From Caldifarciminota bacterium (lineage in GTDB: Bacteria > Hydrothermota > Tepidihabitantia > SM23-42), in NCBI GenBank assembly GCA_020343595.1, contig CP070802.1, positions 910,113 through 944,403 on the forward strand: a stretch of 34,291 bases of DNA. Direction: 5' to 3'. The notes beneath the pieces were generated by a model. The model saw only the letters and a program-made list of their open reading frames with translations. It made no database searches and was not told the origin of the DNA. Every line of letters starts with the position of its first letter. Position 1 is the stretch's first letter. Below, one piece after another: positions 26,778-34,291 of this stretch. Both the position numbers and the translations under genes were made by a program.

Positions 26778-29700
26778 ATGAAAAAGATCATACTTATCAT
26801 CATAATAGTGACTTCGTTGAGTATCGTGTCCGGAGTAAATCTGGACCGTCAACCCGATGCGCTGCGCATCGAGGTACCGGTTGAAGACATGAAGGGATCA
26901 TTCGGGAGGATCGATGTCGATATTGTTGACGTGAATGATGAAGTCATCGGTAGCGCTCATAAATATGTTTATGTTGGGACGGATTACCATTCAGTGGTGT
27001 TCAAGGTGGAATTGCAGAAAGAGCCGCGCGATAGGGAACTACTGCGGGTTGCGGTCAGATTCAAGGGAGAAGAGCTCATCTATTCTTTGTATCAGCTGGA
27101 GGACCGGATGATAGTCCAGGTTCTCGGCCAGAATGAATTCATCCGTGGCATAGTGGTCAGTCATCGAGTCATCGTACACAACCAGAGGAATAATGCTCCG
27201 ATTGATGGTGCACGCGTGAGAGTGACCATGAAGACCGGCACCGAAGAAAAAGTGGTCTTCGAGGGCGTCACGGACCGGACCGGGTCCTGCGAGACGAATT
27301 TCGAATTGCCCCAGGATGTGAAGGAAGCCGATCTCAGTTTCGACATTGCATCTACTTTTGGAAAGGATCGATACGATACAAGCATCCGTATTCTGAGCGG
27401 TAATTTGACCTACCTGGTTACTGACAAGCCGGTCTATCAACCCGGTCAGACGATTCATATTAGATCACTTTCTCTACGCCGGCCAGATCTTAGGCCGGTC
27501 GGTAAGAGAGCAGTCCTGTTTGAAGTTGAGGACAGCAAGGGGAATAAGGTCTACAAAGAGGATGTTGAGACCGATACGTTTGGCGTTGCGTATGCAAGAT
27601 TCGTGCTCGCCGATGAAGTCAATTTTGGCGATTATACGATAAGAGTGATTCTTGGGAACGATAAGGTAGAGAAGAATGTCAACGTTAAGAAGTACGTACT
27701 GCCGAAGTTCAAGATCGTACTGACGACGGAGAAGGAATACTACATGCCAGGTGAGGAGATTGAGGGTGACGTGGTGGCAGAGTATTTCTTTGGTAAGCCC
27801 GTTGCCGATGGTAAGGTGAGGATCACGACCTACAAGTTCGATATCGGTTTTCAGCAAGAAGCTGTCGTTGAGGGTCGCACTGACAAGGAAGGCCGCTTCC
27901 ACTTCCGCTACCGTTTGCCTGATTACTTCGTCGGCCAGCCGTTAGAACAGGGCGACGCCTTTGTCCGTCTCGATGTCGAGGTGATAGATCCGACAAATCA
28001 CAGCGAGAAGGTTTCGGCAAAGAAAAAGATCGTGGATGATATCATCAGCCTCGCGGTCATACCCGAGGGTGGATTCCTACGGCCGAATCTCGAAAACCGT
28101 CTTTACGTACTTGCAACTTATCCTGATGGTTCACCGTGCCTTGCGAAGGTCCGGATGCATGTCGGTGGCGTGCGGCTCGATGCTCGGACGGATGACTATG
28201 GAATTGCCGAATTCGCGGTGACTCCACGTGACCCGAAGACCCTCATCGAAGTCAGCGCCGTTGACGACAAGGGCGAGAGTGCTTCCGTTGAGAAGACTTT
28301 TGAACTGGATACGGCTCAGGACCAGATCATATTGAGAATGGCACGTGGCATATATAATGTCGGCGACGCAGTCGACCTACGCTTCCTGACTACCAAACGG
28401 TCAGGTCGTGTTTATTTTGATGTCATTAAAGATAACCAGACGGTCATGACCAAGTCCGTTGACGTCAGGAATCACCGAGGGCGCTACAAACTGCACCTGA
28501 CGCCCGACCTCAGTGGTTCGATCTGGCTCCACGCTTACATCGTGACTCGGGCAAGCGATATCGTGCGTGATACGCGTTTCTGCTATGTCAATGCCGCCGA
28601 CGACCTACATATCAAAGTGAGCACTGGACAGGATGAATATGCTCCGGGCGAGGATGGTGAGATCTCTTTCACCGTTACCGGTCAGGATGGTCGGCCGAGG
28701 GTCGCTGCGCTGTGCGTGGCGGTCGTGGATGAGGCGGTCTTTGCGGTCTCTGAGCTGCAGCCTGGCCTCGAAAAGGTGTACTTCAAACTCGAAGAAGAGA
28801 TAATGAAACCGCGCTATGAAATTCACGGGTTTACACCGGTAAGTATTGTGGAGATGAAAGCGAGGGAAGCGCGGGCTGAGAATGTCATGTTCTCAACCCT
28901 GGTTCCTAAAGACCACTATCCGGTGAGTTACACCACGCCTCAAATCGTCACCGAGAAGATACAGGAGGCATTCTTCACGAAATTGGAGGAAGCCAGATTC
29001 AAGATATATGAAGCCCAGAATGAGTATTTCCAGAAGCACGGCGAGTATCCCAAAAGTGAGGAAGCCATTGATCTTTTCATCAAAGAAGGCATGCTAATGG
29101 AAAAAGAATTACTCGATCCGTGGGGCAGGAGATACCACGTACGCTCGCCCGAAGAATATTTTCAATACTTTACGATCGCGTCGGCCGGGCCAGACGGGAT
29201 TATTGACAACAATGATGACGTGAACGAGATGATGTGGGATGAAGGGATATTTTTTGCCGAGGAAATGGATGCAATGTTGCCGGCGGCAGCAGGTGTTCGA
29301 GCCAGGAGGGCAGTGCATATCAAGAAGTCGGGAACAGGAGTGCAGCAGCCGGAAAAGGAACCGCGCGTGCGCGAGTTCTTCCCGGAAACCTTCGTGTTCG
29401 AACCGGCGCTCATTACCGATTATGACGGTACAGCAAGGCTCAGTCTGACCATGCCTGATGCGATAACGACCTGGCGCATAACGACGTTTGCGTCGTCTTC
29501 GCACGGTGAGTTGGGTTCGATCCTCGCACAGCTCCGCGTATTCCAGGACTTCTTTGTCGACATTGACCTGCCGGTTGCGCTTACCGAAGGGGATGAGATC
29601 TCGATACCGGTCGCGCTCTATAATTATCTGCCCAGGGAACAGGAGATAAGGCTTGTGCTGCAGAGTGAAGAGTGGTTCGATATCCTCCAAGAATCTGAGA

Positions 29701-31457
29701 TCGTCAGAAAACTCGCAAAGGATGAGGTGGGCGTTGCGTATTTTCCGATCCGGGTGAAGACGATCGGCTACCATTCGATACTGGTGAGGGCCTATGGCGA
29801 GGTTAAGTCAGACGCGATCAAGCGCACCGTTGCCGTCATGCCCGATGGGAAACTATACGAGGACATTGTTTCAGACCGACTGACTGACCGGGTGTTGAAG
29901 AACATCTCATTCCCGGCAAACTCTATCGAAGGAGCTAACTGGATGGGCCTGAAGATCTTTCCGGGAATTTTTTCGCAGGTCGTTGAGGGTCTCGACAAAT
30001 TGCTGGGCGTTCCGTTCGGCTGCTTTGAGCAGACGACATCGGTCACCTATCCTAATATATTGATACTAAATTACCTCAGACAGACCGGGCAGATAAAACC
30101 GGAGACTGAAATGACAGCAGAGGAATACATCAGTCTCGGTTATCAGCGTCTGGTGACATTTGAAGTACCTGGCGGAGGTTTCTCCTGGTTCGGTGATGCA
30201 CCGGCAAACAAGATACTGACCGCCTATGGTTTAATGGAATTCAATGACATGGCTCGTGTCTATGACATAGACCAGCGGATCATTGACCGCACGGCAGAGT
30301 GGTTAAAGGACCAGCAGAACAAAGACGGTTCCTGGTTGCCAGATGCACAGTACCTGCATGCCGAATCATGGGGTAACATTCAGAAGAGCGAAATTCTTCC
30401 GACCGCTTACATCTGTTGGGCACTTGGTGAGATCGGTGATCGCGGCTCTGCCGTGCAAAGTGGTTTGAACTTCTTGAAGAATAATCTGAACGCTGCCAAG
30501 GATCCATATATGCTCGCGCTCGTAGCGAATGCCTTCGTTTCGATCGAGCCGAATTCGGCGACGACGGTCGACGTACTGAAGCGCCTCGTGGGTATGGCAA
30601 AACGCGATAAAGACGCGGCATATTGGTCTTCAGATTTGCCTTCCATAACCTTTACGCGCGGTGCGGGAGCGGATGTTGAGGCGACCGGACTCGCTGCGTA
30701 TGCTTTGATCAGATCAGGCAAGTATACGGATGTCGTGAGCGAAGCATTGACGTATCTGATTCGTGCCAAGGACAAATCTGGCATATGGTACACGACCCAG
30801 GGTACGATCATCGCATTGCGCGCGTTCGTTGCCTCATTGGGCAGCACGAGTGAGGATGTCGATGCCAGGCTGACGGTCATCGTCAACGGGCAGAAAGTGT
30901 CGGAATTCAAGGTTGACAAAAGCAATGCCGACCTCATGCATCAAGTTGATCTGGGAAGCAAAATCGGCGCTCAGAACACCGTCGAGGTCGTTGTCAAGGG
31001 CGAAGGAAGTTTCCTCTACGAGATCGTGAGCAGGTACTATTTGCCGTGGGAGATCGTTCCCAAAGGCGACAAACCTCCGTTTGCCATCGACGTCAAGTAT
31101 GATCGGACCGATCTTCAGATTAACGATATCGTCGACGTTGATGTCGAGGTCCAGCTGAAGCGGCCAGGTCGTGCGCAGATGGTGATGGTTGATCTCGGGA
31201 TCCCGCCTGGCTTTGATGTTCTGACCCCAACCCTCGATGCACTCGTTGGCAAGAAGATCCAGAAATACAGCATAACGCCGCGACAGATCATCATTTACCT
31301 CGATGAGGTCGTATTTGGCGCGCCGGTCAAGATCTCATACGGGCTCCAGGCGAAATACCCGATCCGGGCTAAGGTGAGGGCTTCGCAGGTCTACGAGTAC
31401 TATAATGTTGAGGACAAGGCATTCAAACCACCAATTGAAATAAAAGTTGCCATGTAA
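26778..31457 (+). CDS. Bacterial alpha-2-macroglobulin with thioester and pseudopilin-like insert
   Basis: A 1559-aa secreted protease-trap protein. The signal peptide (residues 1-20, KKIILIIIIVTSLSIVSG) has no lipobox cysteine, unlike E. coli YfhM, so the mature protein is probably soluble in the periplasm or exported. A string of MG-type beta domains follows, including the YVTDKPVYQPGQTIHIRSLS type of motif. The region that normally holds the bait sequence (about 690-870) carries a GspG-like segment, then the MG6/MG7 boundary FFPETFVFEPALITDYDG and the TTWRITTFASS stretch. The thioester motif is intact, GCFEQTTS with Cys1082 and Gln1085, followed by the helical thioester domain and C-terminal receptor-like domain. 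AAGGAGG precedes the ATG. The pbpC partner (PBP1C) seen beside many bacterial homologues is absent. Confidence 0.95.
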   Translation: MKKIILIIIIVTSLSIVSGVNLDRQPDALRIEVPVEDMKGSFGRIDVDIVDVNDEVIGSAHKYVYVGTDYHSVVFKVELQKEPRDRELLRVAVRFKGEELIYSLYQLEDRMIVQVLGQNEFIRGIVVSHRVIVHNQRNNAPIDGARVRVTMKTGTEEKVVFEGVTDRTGSCETNFELPQDVKEADLSFDIASTFGKDRYDTSIRILSGNLTYLVTDKPVYQPGQTIHIRSLSLRRPDLRPVGKRAVLFEVEDSKGNKVYKEDVETDTFGVAYARFVLADEVNFGDYTIRVILGNDKVEKNVNVKKYVLPKFKIVLTTEKEYYMPGEEIEGDVVAEYFFGKPVADGKVRITTYKFDIGFQQEAVVEGRTDKEGRFHFRYRLPDYFVGQPLEQGDAFVRLDVEVIDPTNHSEKVSAKKKIVDDIISLAVIPEGGFLRPNLENRLYVLATYPDGSPCLAKVRMHVGGVRLDARTDDYGIAEFAVTPRDPKTLIEVSAVDDKGESASVEKTFELDTAQDQIILRMARGIYNVGDAVDLRFLTTKRSGRVYFDVIKDNQTVMTKSVDVRNHRGRYKLHLTPDLSGSIWLHAYIVTRASDIVRDTRFCYVNAADDLHIKVSTGQDEYAPGEDGEISFTVTGQDGRPRVAALCVAVVDEAVFAVSELQPGLEKVYFKLEEEIMKPRYEIHGFTPVSIVEMKAREARAENVMFSTLVPKDHYPVSYTTPQIVTEKIQEAFFTKLEEARFKIYEAQNEYFQKHGEYPKSEEAIDLFIKEGMLMEKELLDPWGRRYHVRSPEEYFQYFTIASAGPDGIIDNNDDVNEMMWDEGIFFAEEMDAMLPAAAGVRARRAVHIKKSGTGVQQPEKEPRVREFFPETFVFEPALITDYDGTARLSLTMPDAITTWRITTFASSSHGELGSILAQLRVFQDFFVDIDLPVALTEGDEISIPVALYNYLPREQEIRLVLQSEEWFDILQESEIVRKLAKDEVGVAYFPIRVKTIGYHSILVRAYGEVKSDAIKRTVAVMPDGKLYEDIVSDRLTDRVLKNISFPANSIEGANWMGLKIFPGIFSQVVEGLDKLLGVPFGCFEQTTSVTYPNILILNYLRQTGQIKPETEMTAEEYISLGYQRLVTFEVPGGGFSWFGDAPANKILTAYGLMEFNDMARVYDIDQRIIDRTAEWLKDQQNKDGSWLPDAQYLHAESWGNIQKSEILPTAYICWALGEIGDRGSAVQSGLNFLKNNLNAAKDPYMLALVANAFVSIEPNSATTVDVLKRLVGMAKRDKDAAYWSSDLPSITFTRGAGADVEATGLAAYALIRSGKYTDVVSEALTYLIRAKDKSGIWYTTQGTIIALRAFVASLGSTSEDVDARLTVIVNGQKVSEFKVDKSNADLMHQVDLGSKIGAQNTVEVVVKGEGSFLYEIVSRYYLPWEIVPKGDKPPFAIDVKYDRTDLQINDIVDVDVEVQLKRPGRAQMVMVDLGIPPGFDVLTPTLDALVGKKIQKYSITPRQIIIYLDEVVFGAPVKISYGLQAKYPIRAKVRASQVYEYYNVEDKAFKPPIEIKVAM
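28970..29245 (+). other. GspG/pseudopilin C-terminal-like domain inside the macroglobulin bait region
   Basis: Residues about 731-822 of the macroglobulin read like a type II secretion major pseudopilin head. There is an amphipathic helix ending in FQKHGEYPKSEEAID (compare LDNGRYPTTEQGL in GspG), then LLDPWGRRYHVRSP with DPWG at 780-783, then FTIASAGPDGIIDNNDD, which matches the YSLGPDG..DD calcium loop of GspG. The hydrophobic N-terminal helix and prepilin cleavage motif of true pseudopilins are absent. It lies between the MG6-type strand with VVDEAVFAVSE and the MG6b-type FFPETF motif. Confidence 0.75.
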
Positions 31458-31469
31458 TAGGTATCTCTG

Positions 31470-31494
31470 GGGCCGGGCAGTTCGTGTCCGGCCC
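31470..31494 (+). terminator. Stem-loop after the alpha-2-macroglobulin gene
   Basis: GGGCCGG (31470-31476) pairs perfectly with CCGGCCC (31488-31494) around an 11-nt loop, 13 bases after the stop codon. Only TT and a mixed sequence follow, so it is a strong hairpin without a proper U-tract. It is the likely 3' end of the macroglobulin transcript. Confidence 0.6.
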
Positions 31495-31507
31495 TTCCAT
31501 ATACTCC

Positions 31508-31535
31508 TTGACGCAATCCAATATCTAGATATAAT
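31508..31535 (+). promoter_or_regulatory. Sigma-70 type promoter of the rpsF-ssb-rpsR-rplI operon
   Basis: TTGACG (31508-31513), a 16-bp spacer and perfect TATAAT (31530-31535). Predicted start near 31542 gives a leader of about 80 nt before the rpsF ATG. Confidence 0.85.
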
Positions 31536-31561
31536 AGAGCAATAGAATATTGCGCTAGCGA

Positions 31562-31576
31562 AACGCGCTGCGCGTT
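31562..31576 (+). other. Stem-loop in the rpsF mRNA leader
   Basis: AACGCG (31562-31567) pairs with CGCGTT (31571-31576) around a CTG triloop, about 20 nt downstream of the predicted transcription start. Many bacteria control this operon by S6:S18 binding to a leader RNA; whether this hairpin is part of such an element cannot be decided by eye, and I do not see its conserved core clearly. Confidence 0.45.
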
Positions 31577-31621
31577 AAATAAATTGGCGACAAACAAAGG
31601 ATAGATAAAAGGACGAAGAAT

Positions 31622-31915
31622 ATGAGAAATTACGAAGCAATGTTCATTTTTCATCCGGAATTATCTGATGATAAAGTAGAACAGAGCCTTCATGCTGTCG
31701 AGAAGATCATCAAGGATAATGCTCAGGGAGACTTGAAGACCGAGAACCTGGGCAAAAAGACACTCGCCTATCCGATCAGAAAATTGAACGAAGGATACTA
31801 TGTGAACTACCTCTTTGAGGCACAACCGGCCGCCATCGACAAGATCAGAGCAGAGTTGAAGCACAGCGAAGATATTTTGCGTTTCATTATCTTTGTAAAG
31901 GATTCAAAAAAATGA
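31622..31915 (+). CDS. rpsF: 30S ribosomal protein S6
   Basis: A 97-aa protein with the S6 pattern MRNYEAMFIFHPEL at the start, LGKKTLAYPIRKLNEGYYV in the middle and LKHSEDILRFIIFV at the end. S6 pairs with S18 on the 30S platform. AAGGA lies eight bases before the ATG. Its TGA overlaps the ssb ATG as ATGA. Confidence 0.96.
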   Translation: MRNYEAMFIFHPELSDDKVEQSLHAVEKIIKDNAQGDLKTENLGKKTLAYPIRKLNEGYYVNYLFEAQPAAIDKIRAELKHSEDILRFIIFVKDSKK

Positions 31916-32343
31916 GCGATCTTCGATTAGGGTATCTTAATTCGGTTCAGCTGATCGGTAGGTTGGTTGCTGATCCTGAGCTGCGGTATACGCAGAAGGG
32001 TGCGCCGGTTTGCGATTTCCGTATCGCTTCGAGCCGTCGTTATAAGAATCGGGAGACCGGCGAGCAGCAGGAGGAGACACTATTCATCAACGTCGTTGCC
32101 TGGCGGCGGCAGGCCGAGCTGGCGAACGATTTCCTAAATAAGGGTAGTGCAGTTTTGATCGAGGGCAGACTGAGGTCACGCCAATGGGAATCAGCTCAGG
32201 GAGAGAAACGTTCGGCGATCGAGGTCGTGGCGCGTCGCATTCAATTCCTTGATTTACCACCATCAGGTACAACGACAACAGAGCCAACGTCCGATTCAGA
32301 TGAAGAATTGAAGGACGATGGTGCGGTTGACACGCCATTCTAA
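31912..32343 (+). CDS. ssb: Single-stranded DNA-binding protein
   Basis: A 143-aa SSB with an N-terminal OB fold (NSVQLIGRLVADPELRYTQKG, then FINVVAWRRQAELANDFLNKGS and VLIEGRLRSRQW) and a disordered acidic tail ending DDGAVDTPF. The final acidic-Pro-Phe tip is the usual docking site for SSB partner proteins, here with T in place of the common I. It sits between rpsF and rpsR, a widespread arrangement. Confidence 0.96.
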   Translation: MSDLRLGYLNSVQLIGRLVADPELRYTQKGAPVCDFRIASSRRYKNRETGEQQEETLFINVVAWRRQAELANDFLNKGSAVLIEGRLRSRQWESAQGEKRSAIEVVARRIQFLDLPPSGTTTTEPTSDSDEELKDDGAVDTPF

Positions 32344-32358
32344 CGCGAAAGGAGAGAA

Positions 32359-32562
32359 ATGCGGAAGAAGTGTCGTTTCTGTAAGGAACATATGGACGAA
32401 ATCAGCTACAAGGATACCTCAATATTGAAGGGTTTCATCAACGAACGCGGTAAGATACTTTCATCCAGGATCACGGGCGTGTGCTCTTTTCATCAACGCC
32501 GGCTTTCACAGGCTATCAAGAGGGCACGCGAGATCGCTTTACTGCCTTACGAGACAAGATGA
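32359..32562 (+). CDS. rpsR: 30S ribosomal protein S18
   Basis: A 67-aa protein with [15 protein letters not shown] at the N-terminus and [34 protein letters not shown], the S18 core. The CxxC plus C and H in VCSFH make it a likely zinc-binding (C+) form of S18. AAAGGAGAG precedes the ATG. The TGA overlaps the rplI ATG. Confidence 0.96.
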   Translation: MRKKCRFCKEHMDEISYKDTSILKGFINERGKILSSRITGVCSFHQRRLSQAIKRAREIALLPYETR

Positions 32563-33008
32563 AAGTAATACTCCTCAAACCAATGGACAGAATCGGCAAG
32601 CCCTTTGATGTAGTCGAGGTGAGCGATGGTTTTGCAAGGAATTTTCTCATTCCCAGAAAGATTGCCATGAAAGCCACCCCTGGAAATCTCAGGGGCTTGG
32701 AGAAATCCAAGAAGAGATTCTCCAAACAGATGGACAAGATCCGTTTGATGAGCATGGACCTTGCCGAACGGATAAACAACCTTTCGGTGAAAACGACCAT
32801 CAAAACGGGCATGGATGGTAAGGCGTTTGGTAGTGTTACGTCCGCAGACCTCGCGTCACTGCTGCAGGCCGAGGGAGTCGAGGTCGAAAAGAAAGATATA
32901 ATGCTGAAGGAACCCTTGAAGCAGCCGGGTGTCTATGATATCAAGGTTCACCTTGGAGAAAACATAGAAGCAGTATTCAAGCTTGCGTTGTTGGAAGAAG
33001 GGGTGTAG
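32559..33008 (+). CDS. rplI: 50S ribosomal protein L9
   Basis: A 149-aa protein with the L9 N-terminal domain ([36 protein letters not shown]), a connecting helix and a C-terminal domain ([17 protein letters not shown]). L9 binds 23S rRNA and helps keep frame. The frame is open to 32481, but the residues before 32559 lie in rpsR and are not L9-like; the ATG at 32559 forms ATGA with the rpsR stop. Confidence 0.96.
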   Translation: MKVILLKPMDRIGKPFDVVEVSDGFARNFLIPRKIAMKATPGNLRGLEKSKKRFSKQMDKIRLMSMDLAERINNLSVKTTIKTGMDGKAFGSVTSADLASLLQAEGVEVEKKDIMLKEPLKQPGVYDIKVHLGENIEAVFKLALLEEGV

Positions 33009-33492
33009 GATTCTCGAGGTTTTTGTAAACGCGGTCATCGAAGACCAGCAATGGCACACTTATGTAGTACTTCTCAAAGAAAAATTCGGTGAAAGAACAC
33101 TTCCAATATGGATTGGCGAAAGCGAGGCCATGGCGATAGCCCTCACCCTTGAGGGGGTGAAGCCCAAGCGTCCTCTAACACATGATCTTCTAAAATCGAT
33201 CCTCGACGCTTTCCAGGCAAAGGTGTCGAAGATCGGTATCGTTGATCTGAAAGAAGAGACATACTATGCCAAGATATTTGTCGAACTTGATTCAAAGGTC
33301 TTCGCGATCGACGCTCGTCCTTCCGACTCGATCGCCCTTGCATTACGTACGAAGAGTAGTATATGGGTCAATGATGAGATAATAAATCACAACGGCATCG
33401 TGCTGCAGGGTGACAAGACCGTTGATGAGTTGAAGAGGCGTCTGCGTAACACCAAACCCGAATCATTTGGTGAGATTGATTTCAATAAGTAG
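32983..33492 (+). CDS. Bifunctional nuclease family (DUF151) protein
   Basis: A DUF151/BFN-type protein with LPIWIGESEAMAIALTLEGVKPKRPLTHDL and the RPSDSIALALRTKSSIWV core; plant and bacterial members have been reported as nucleases. The family usually begins close to an M-x-E-V-x-V strand. Here that strand is ILEVFVNAVIEDQ with no methionine. The only standard in-frame start is TTG at 32983, inside rplI, giving 169 aa. An ATT at 33010, seven bases after AAGGGG, would give the family-typical 160 aa. The true start is unresolved. The gene directly follows rplI and is likely in the same transcript. Confidence 0.85.
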   Translation: MRCWKKGCRILEVFVNAVIEDQQWHTYVVLLKEKFGERTLPIWIGESEAMAIALTLEGVKPKRPLTHDLLKSILDAFQAKVSKIGIVDLKEETYYAKIFVELDSKVFAIDARPSDSIALALRTKSSIWVNDEIINHNGIVLQGDKTVDELKRRLRNTKPESFGEIDFNK

Positions 33493-33506
33493 TATCAGAA
33501 AGAAAT

Positions 33507-34241
33507 TTGAAACCAAGAAGAAACATCATCGACCTTGGTAAACTTTCGCCTACCGAGCGAAAGATGGTCAACGAAATACTCCAGATCAAGGAAAGAGAAG
33601 TGAATAAGGTAATGATACCGAAGAACGAGGTCGTTGCCCTAGCATACGACAGGACGCTCCATGAGGCTGTCGCTACGTACAAGAAGTATCATTACTCCAG
33701 ATATCCGATCTACCTTGATGAGTTTGATCGGATCGTTGGCGTTCTTCATATCAAGGATATCATTTCGTTCTGGAATGATTTTCGGGATTACCCTGTTGTC
33801 GAATTCGTCCGTTTGCCTCACTTTGTTTATGAGGATAAATCCGCCCTGAGTGTCTTTTTAGAGTTGCAGAGATTGAGATTATCGCTGGCGGTTGTGATCG
33901 ACGAATTCGGGGGCGTTTCGGGGATCATTACGGTTGAGGACTTGATCGAAGAGATCGTCGGCGACATCGAAGATGAATTCGACAAGAAGAAAAAGCCTTT
34001 GATCGAGAAGATATCCGAGAGTGAGTATTATTTGAATACGAGGATGGAAATAGACGACTTCGCTGAGAAATTCGGCGTATCAATAGATGAAGATGATGTA
34101 TCGACAGTAGGCGGTTTGATCATCAAATATGCAGATCGTATACCGCGGGTCGGGGAGGAGATCGAGTACAGGAATTTTACATTCAAGATAATCGAAGCAA
34201 CCCGCAGGAAAATCAGCAAAGTCCGACTCAAAATCCACTGA
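33507..34241 (+). CDS. CBS-domain CorC/HlyC-like protein without membrane domain
   Basis: A 244-aa protein with two CBS domains (first around MIPKNEVVALAYDRTLHEA to IKDIISF, second ending in VVIDEFGGVSGIITVEDLIEEIVGDIEDEFD) and a C-terminal CorC_HlyC domain (YYLNTRMEIDDFAEKFG, TVGGLI, RVGEEIEYRNFTFKI). It lacks the DUF21 membrane part of CNNM/MgpA-type transporters, so it resembles E. coli CorC (YbeX). Role is probably in divalent-cation handling or ribosome-related functions; the evidence for either is by family only. It starts with TTG at 33507 with a weak purine-rich site upstream. Confidence 0.85.
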   Translation: MKPRRNIIDLGKLSPTERKMVNEILQIKEREVNKVMIPKNEVVALAYDRTLHEAVATYKKYHYSRYPIYLDEFDRIVGVLHIKDIISFWNDFRDYPVVEFVRLPHFVYEDKSALSVFLELQRLRLSLAVVIDEFGGVSGIITVEDLIEEIVGDIEDEFDKKKKPLIEKISESEYYLNTRMEIDDFAEKFGVSIDEDDVSTVGGLIIKYADRIPRVGEEIEYRNFTFKIIEATRRKISKVRLKIH

Positions 34242-34280
34242 CGAATCTGTGATTCGTCGATTCACCTGGTGCTTCAGCAC
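34240..34280 (+). terminator. Two stem-loops at the end of the CorC-like gene
   Basis: The first, GACGAATC/GATTCGTC (34240-34247 and 34251-34258) with a TGT loop, overlaps the stop codon. The second, GTGC/GCAC (34269-34272 and 34277-34280) with a TTCA loop, is followed by ATTGATTTTGT, a fair T-rich tail. Together they probably end the rpsF operon transcript. Confidence 0.5.
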
Positions 34281-34291
34281 ATTGATTTTGT

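Noticed and set aside
29109-29774. A 221-aa open frame on the minus strand inside the macroglobulin gene
   Set aside because: It is antisense to a clearly conserved gene, rich in Arg, His and Cys, with no family resemblance: a shadow frame.
32481-32558. N-terminal extension of L9 by 26 residues
   Set aside because: It lies within rpsR; L9 begins with MKVILL at 32559, where ATGA coupling with rpsR is also found.

Overview
The window is a gene-dense (about 48% GC by eye) bacterial chromosome segment dominated by housekeeping operons. The organism looks like an uncultured Gram-negative-type (diderm) bacterium: there are putative lipoproteins, an LpxB-like protein, a secreted alpha-2-macroglobulin and a CorC/HlyC-like protein. 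The gene mix and order recall candidate phyla of the WOR-3/Stahlbacteria or wider FCB type. That placement is an inference from general knowledge, not a computed result.

Layout. (a) 1-3.7 kb, minus strand: a tight operon of a DUF6485 cysteine-rich small protein, gcvPB (glycine decarboxylase subunit 2, with no gcvPA beside it), an unrecognised 106-aa protein and a GlmL/MutL-family ASKHA protein. It probably continues past base 1. (b) 3.7-7.1 kb, plus strand: DUF1622 membrane protein, transaldolase, a putative envelope beta-barrel-like protein and a lipoprotein alpha/beta hydrolase. (c) 7.1-11.3 kb, plus: tRNA-Val(UAC), a BCAM0308-family zinc-ribbon protein, groES, groEL, an FmdB-type zinc ribbon, DUF2905 and a diverged LpxB-like protein. 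(d) 11.3-19.9 kb, minus: proS-rimP-nusA-infB-DUF503-rbfA-nrnA-truB-ribF, a nine-gene translation and RNA operon with overlapping or nearly abutting genes. (e) 20.0-26.4 kb, plus: deoC alone, then the macromolecular-synthesis operon rpsU-mutS2-dnaG-rpoD. (f) 26.4-26.7 kb: rpsT. (g) 26.8-31.5 kb: a 1559-aa alpha-2-macroglobulin. (h) 31.5-34.2 kb: rpsF-ssb-rpsR-rplI, then a bifunctional-nuclease (DUF151) protein and a CBS/CorC_HlyC protein.

Two observations stand out. First, promoters are unusually easy to read: nearly all are TTGAC(A/G/T), a 16-bp spacer and a TATAAT-like -10. Four operon heads (the DUF6485 gene, proS, deoC, rpsT) have the start codon only 5-7 bases after the -10 box and no Shine-Dalgarno, so their mRNAs should be leaderless. 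Internal genes mostly carry strong AGGAGG sites. Second, the alpha-2-macroglobulin carries, where its protease bait region should be, a segment that reads like the C-terminal domain of a type II secretion major pseudopilin (GspG): a helix, then DPWG, then a GPDG...DD calcium-loop-like motif.

I found no CRISPR array, transposase, phage gene or defence island, and no gene-free stretch longer than 300 bases. Most of the window is ordinary core genome; the novelty lies in domain architecture and expression signals rather than a new multi-gene system.
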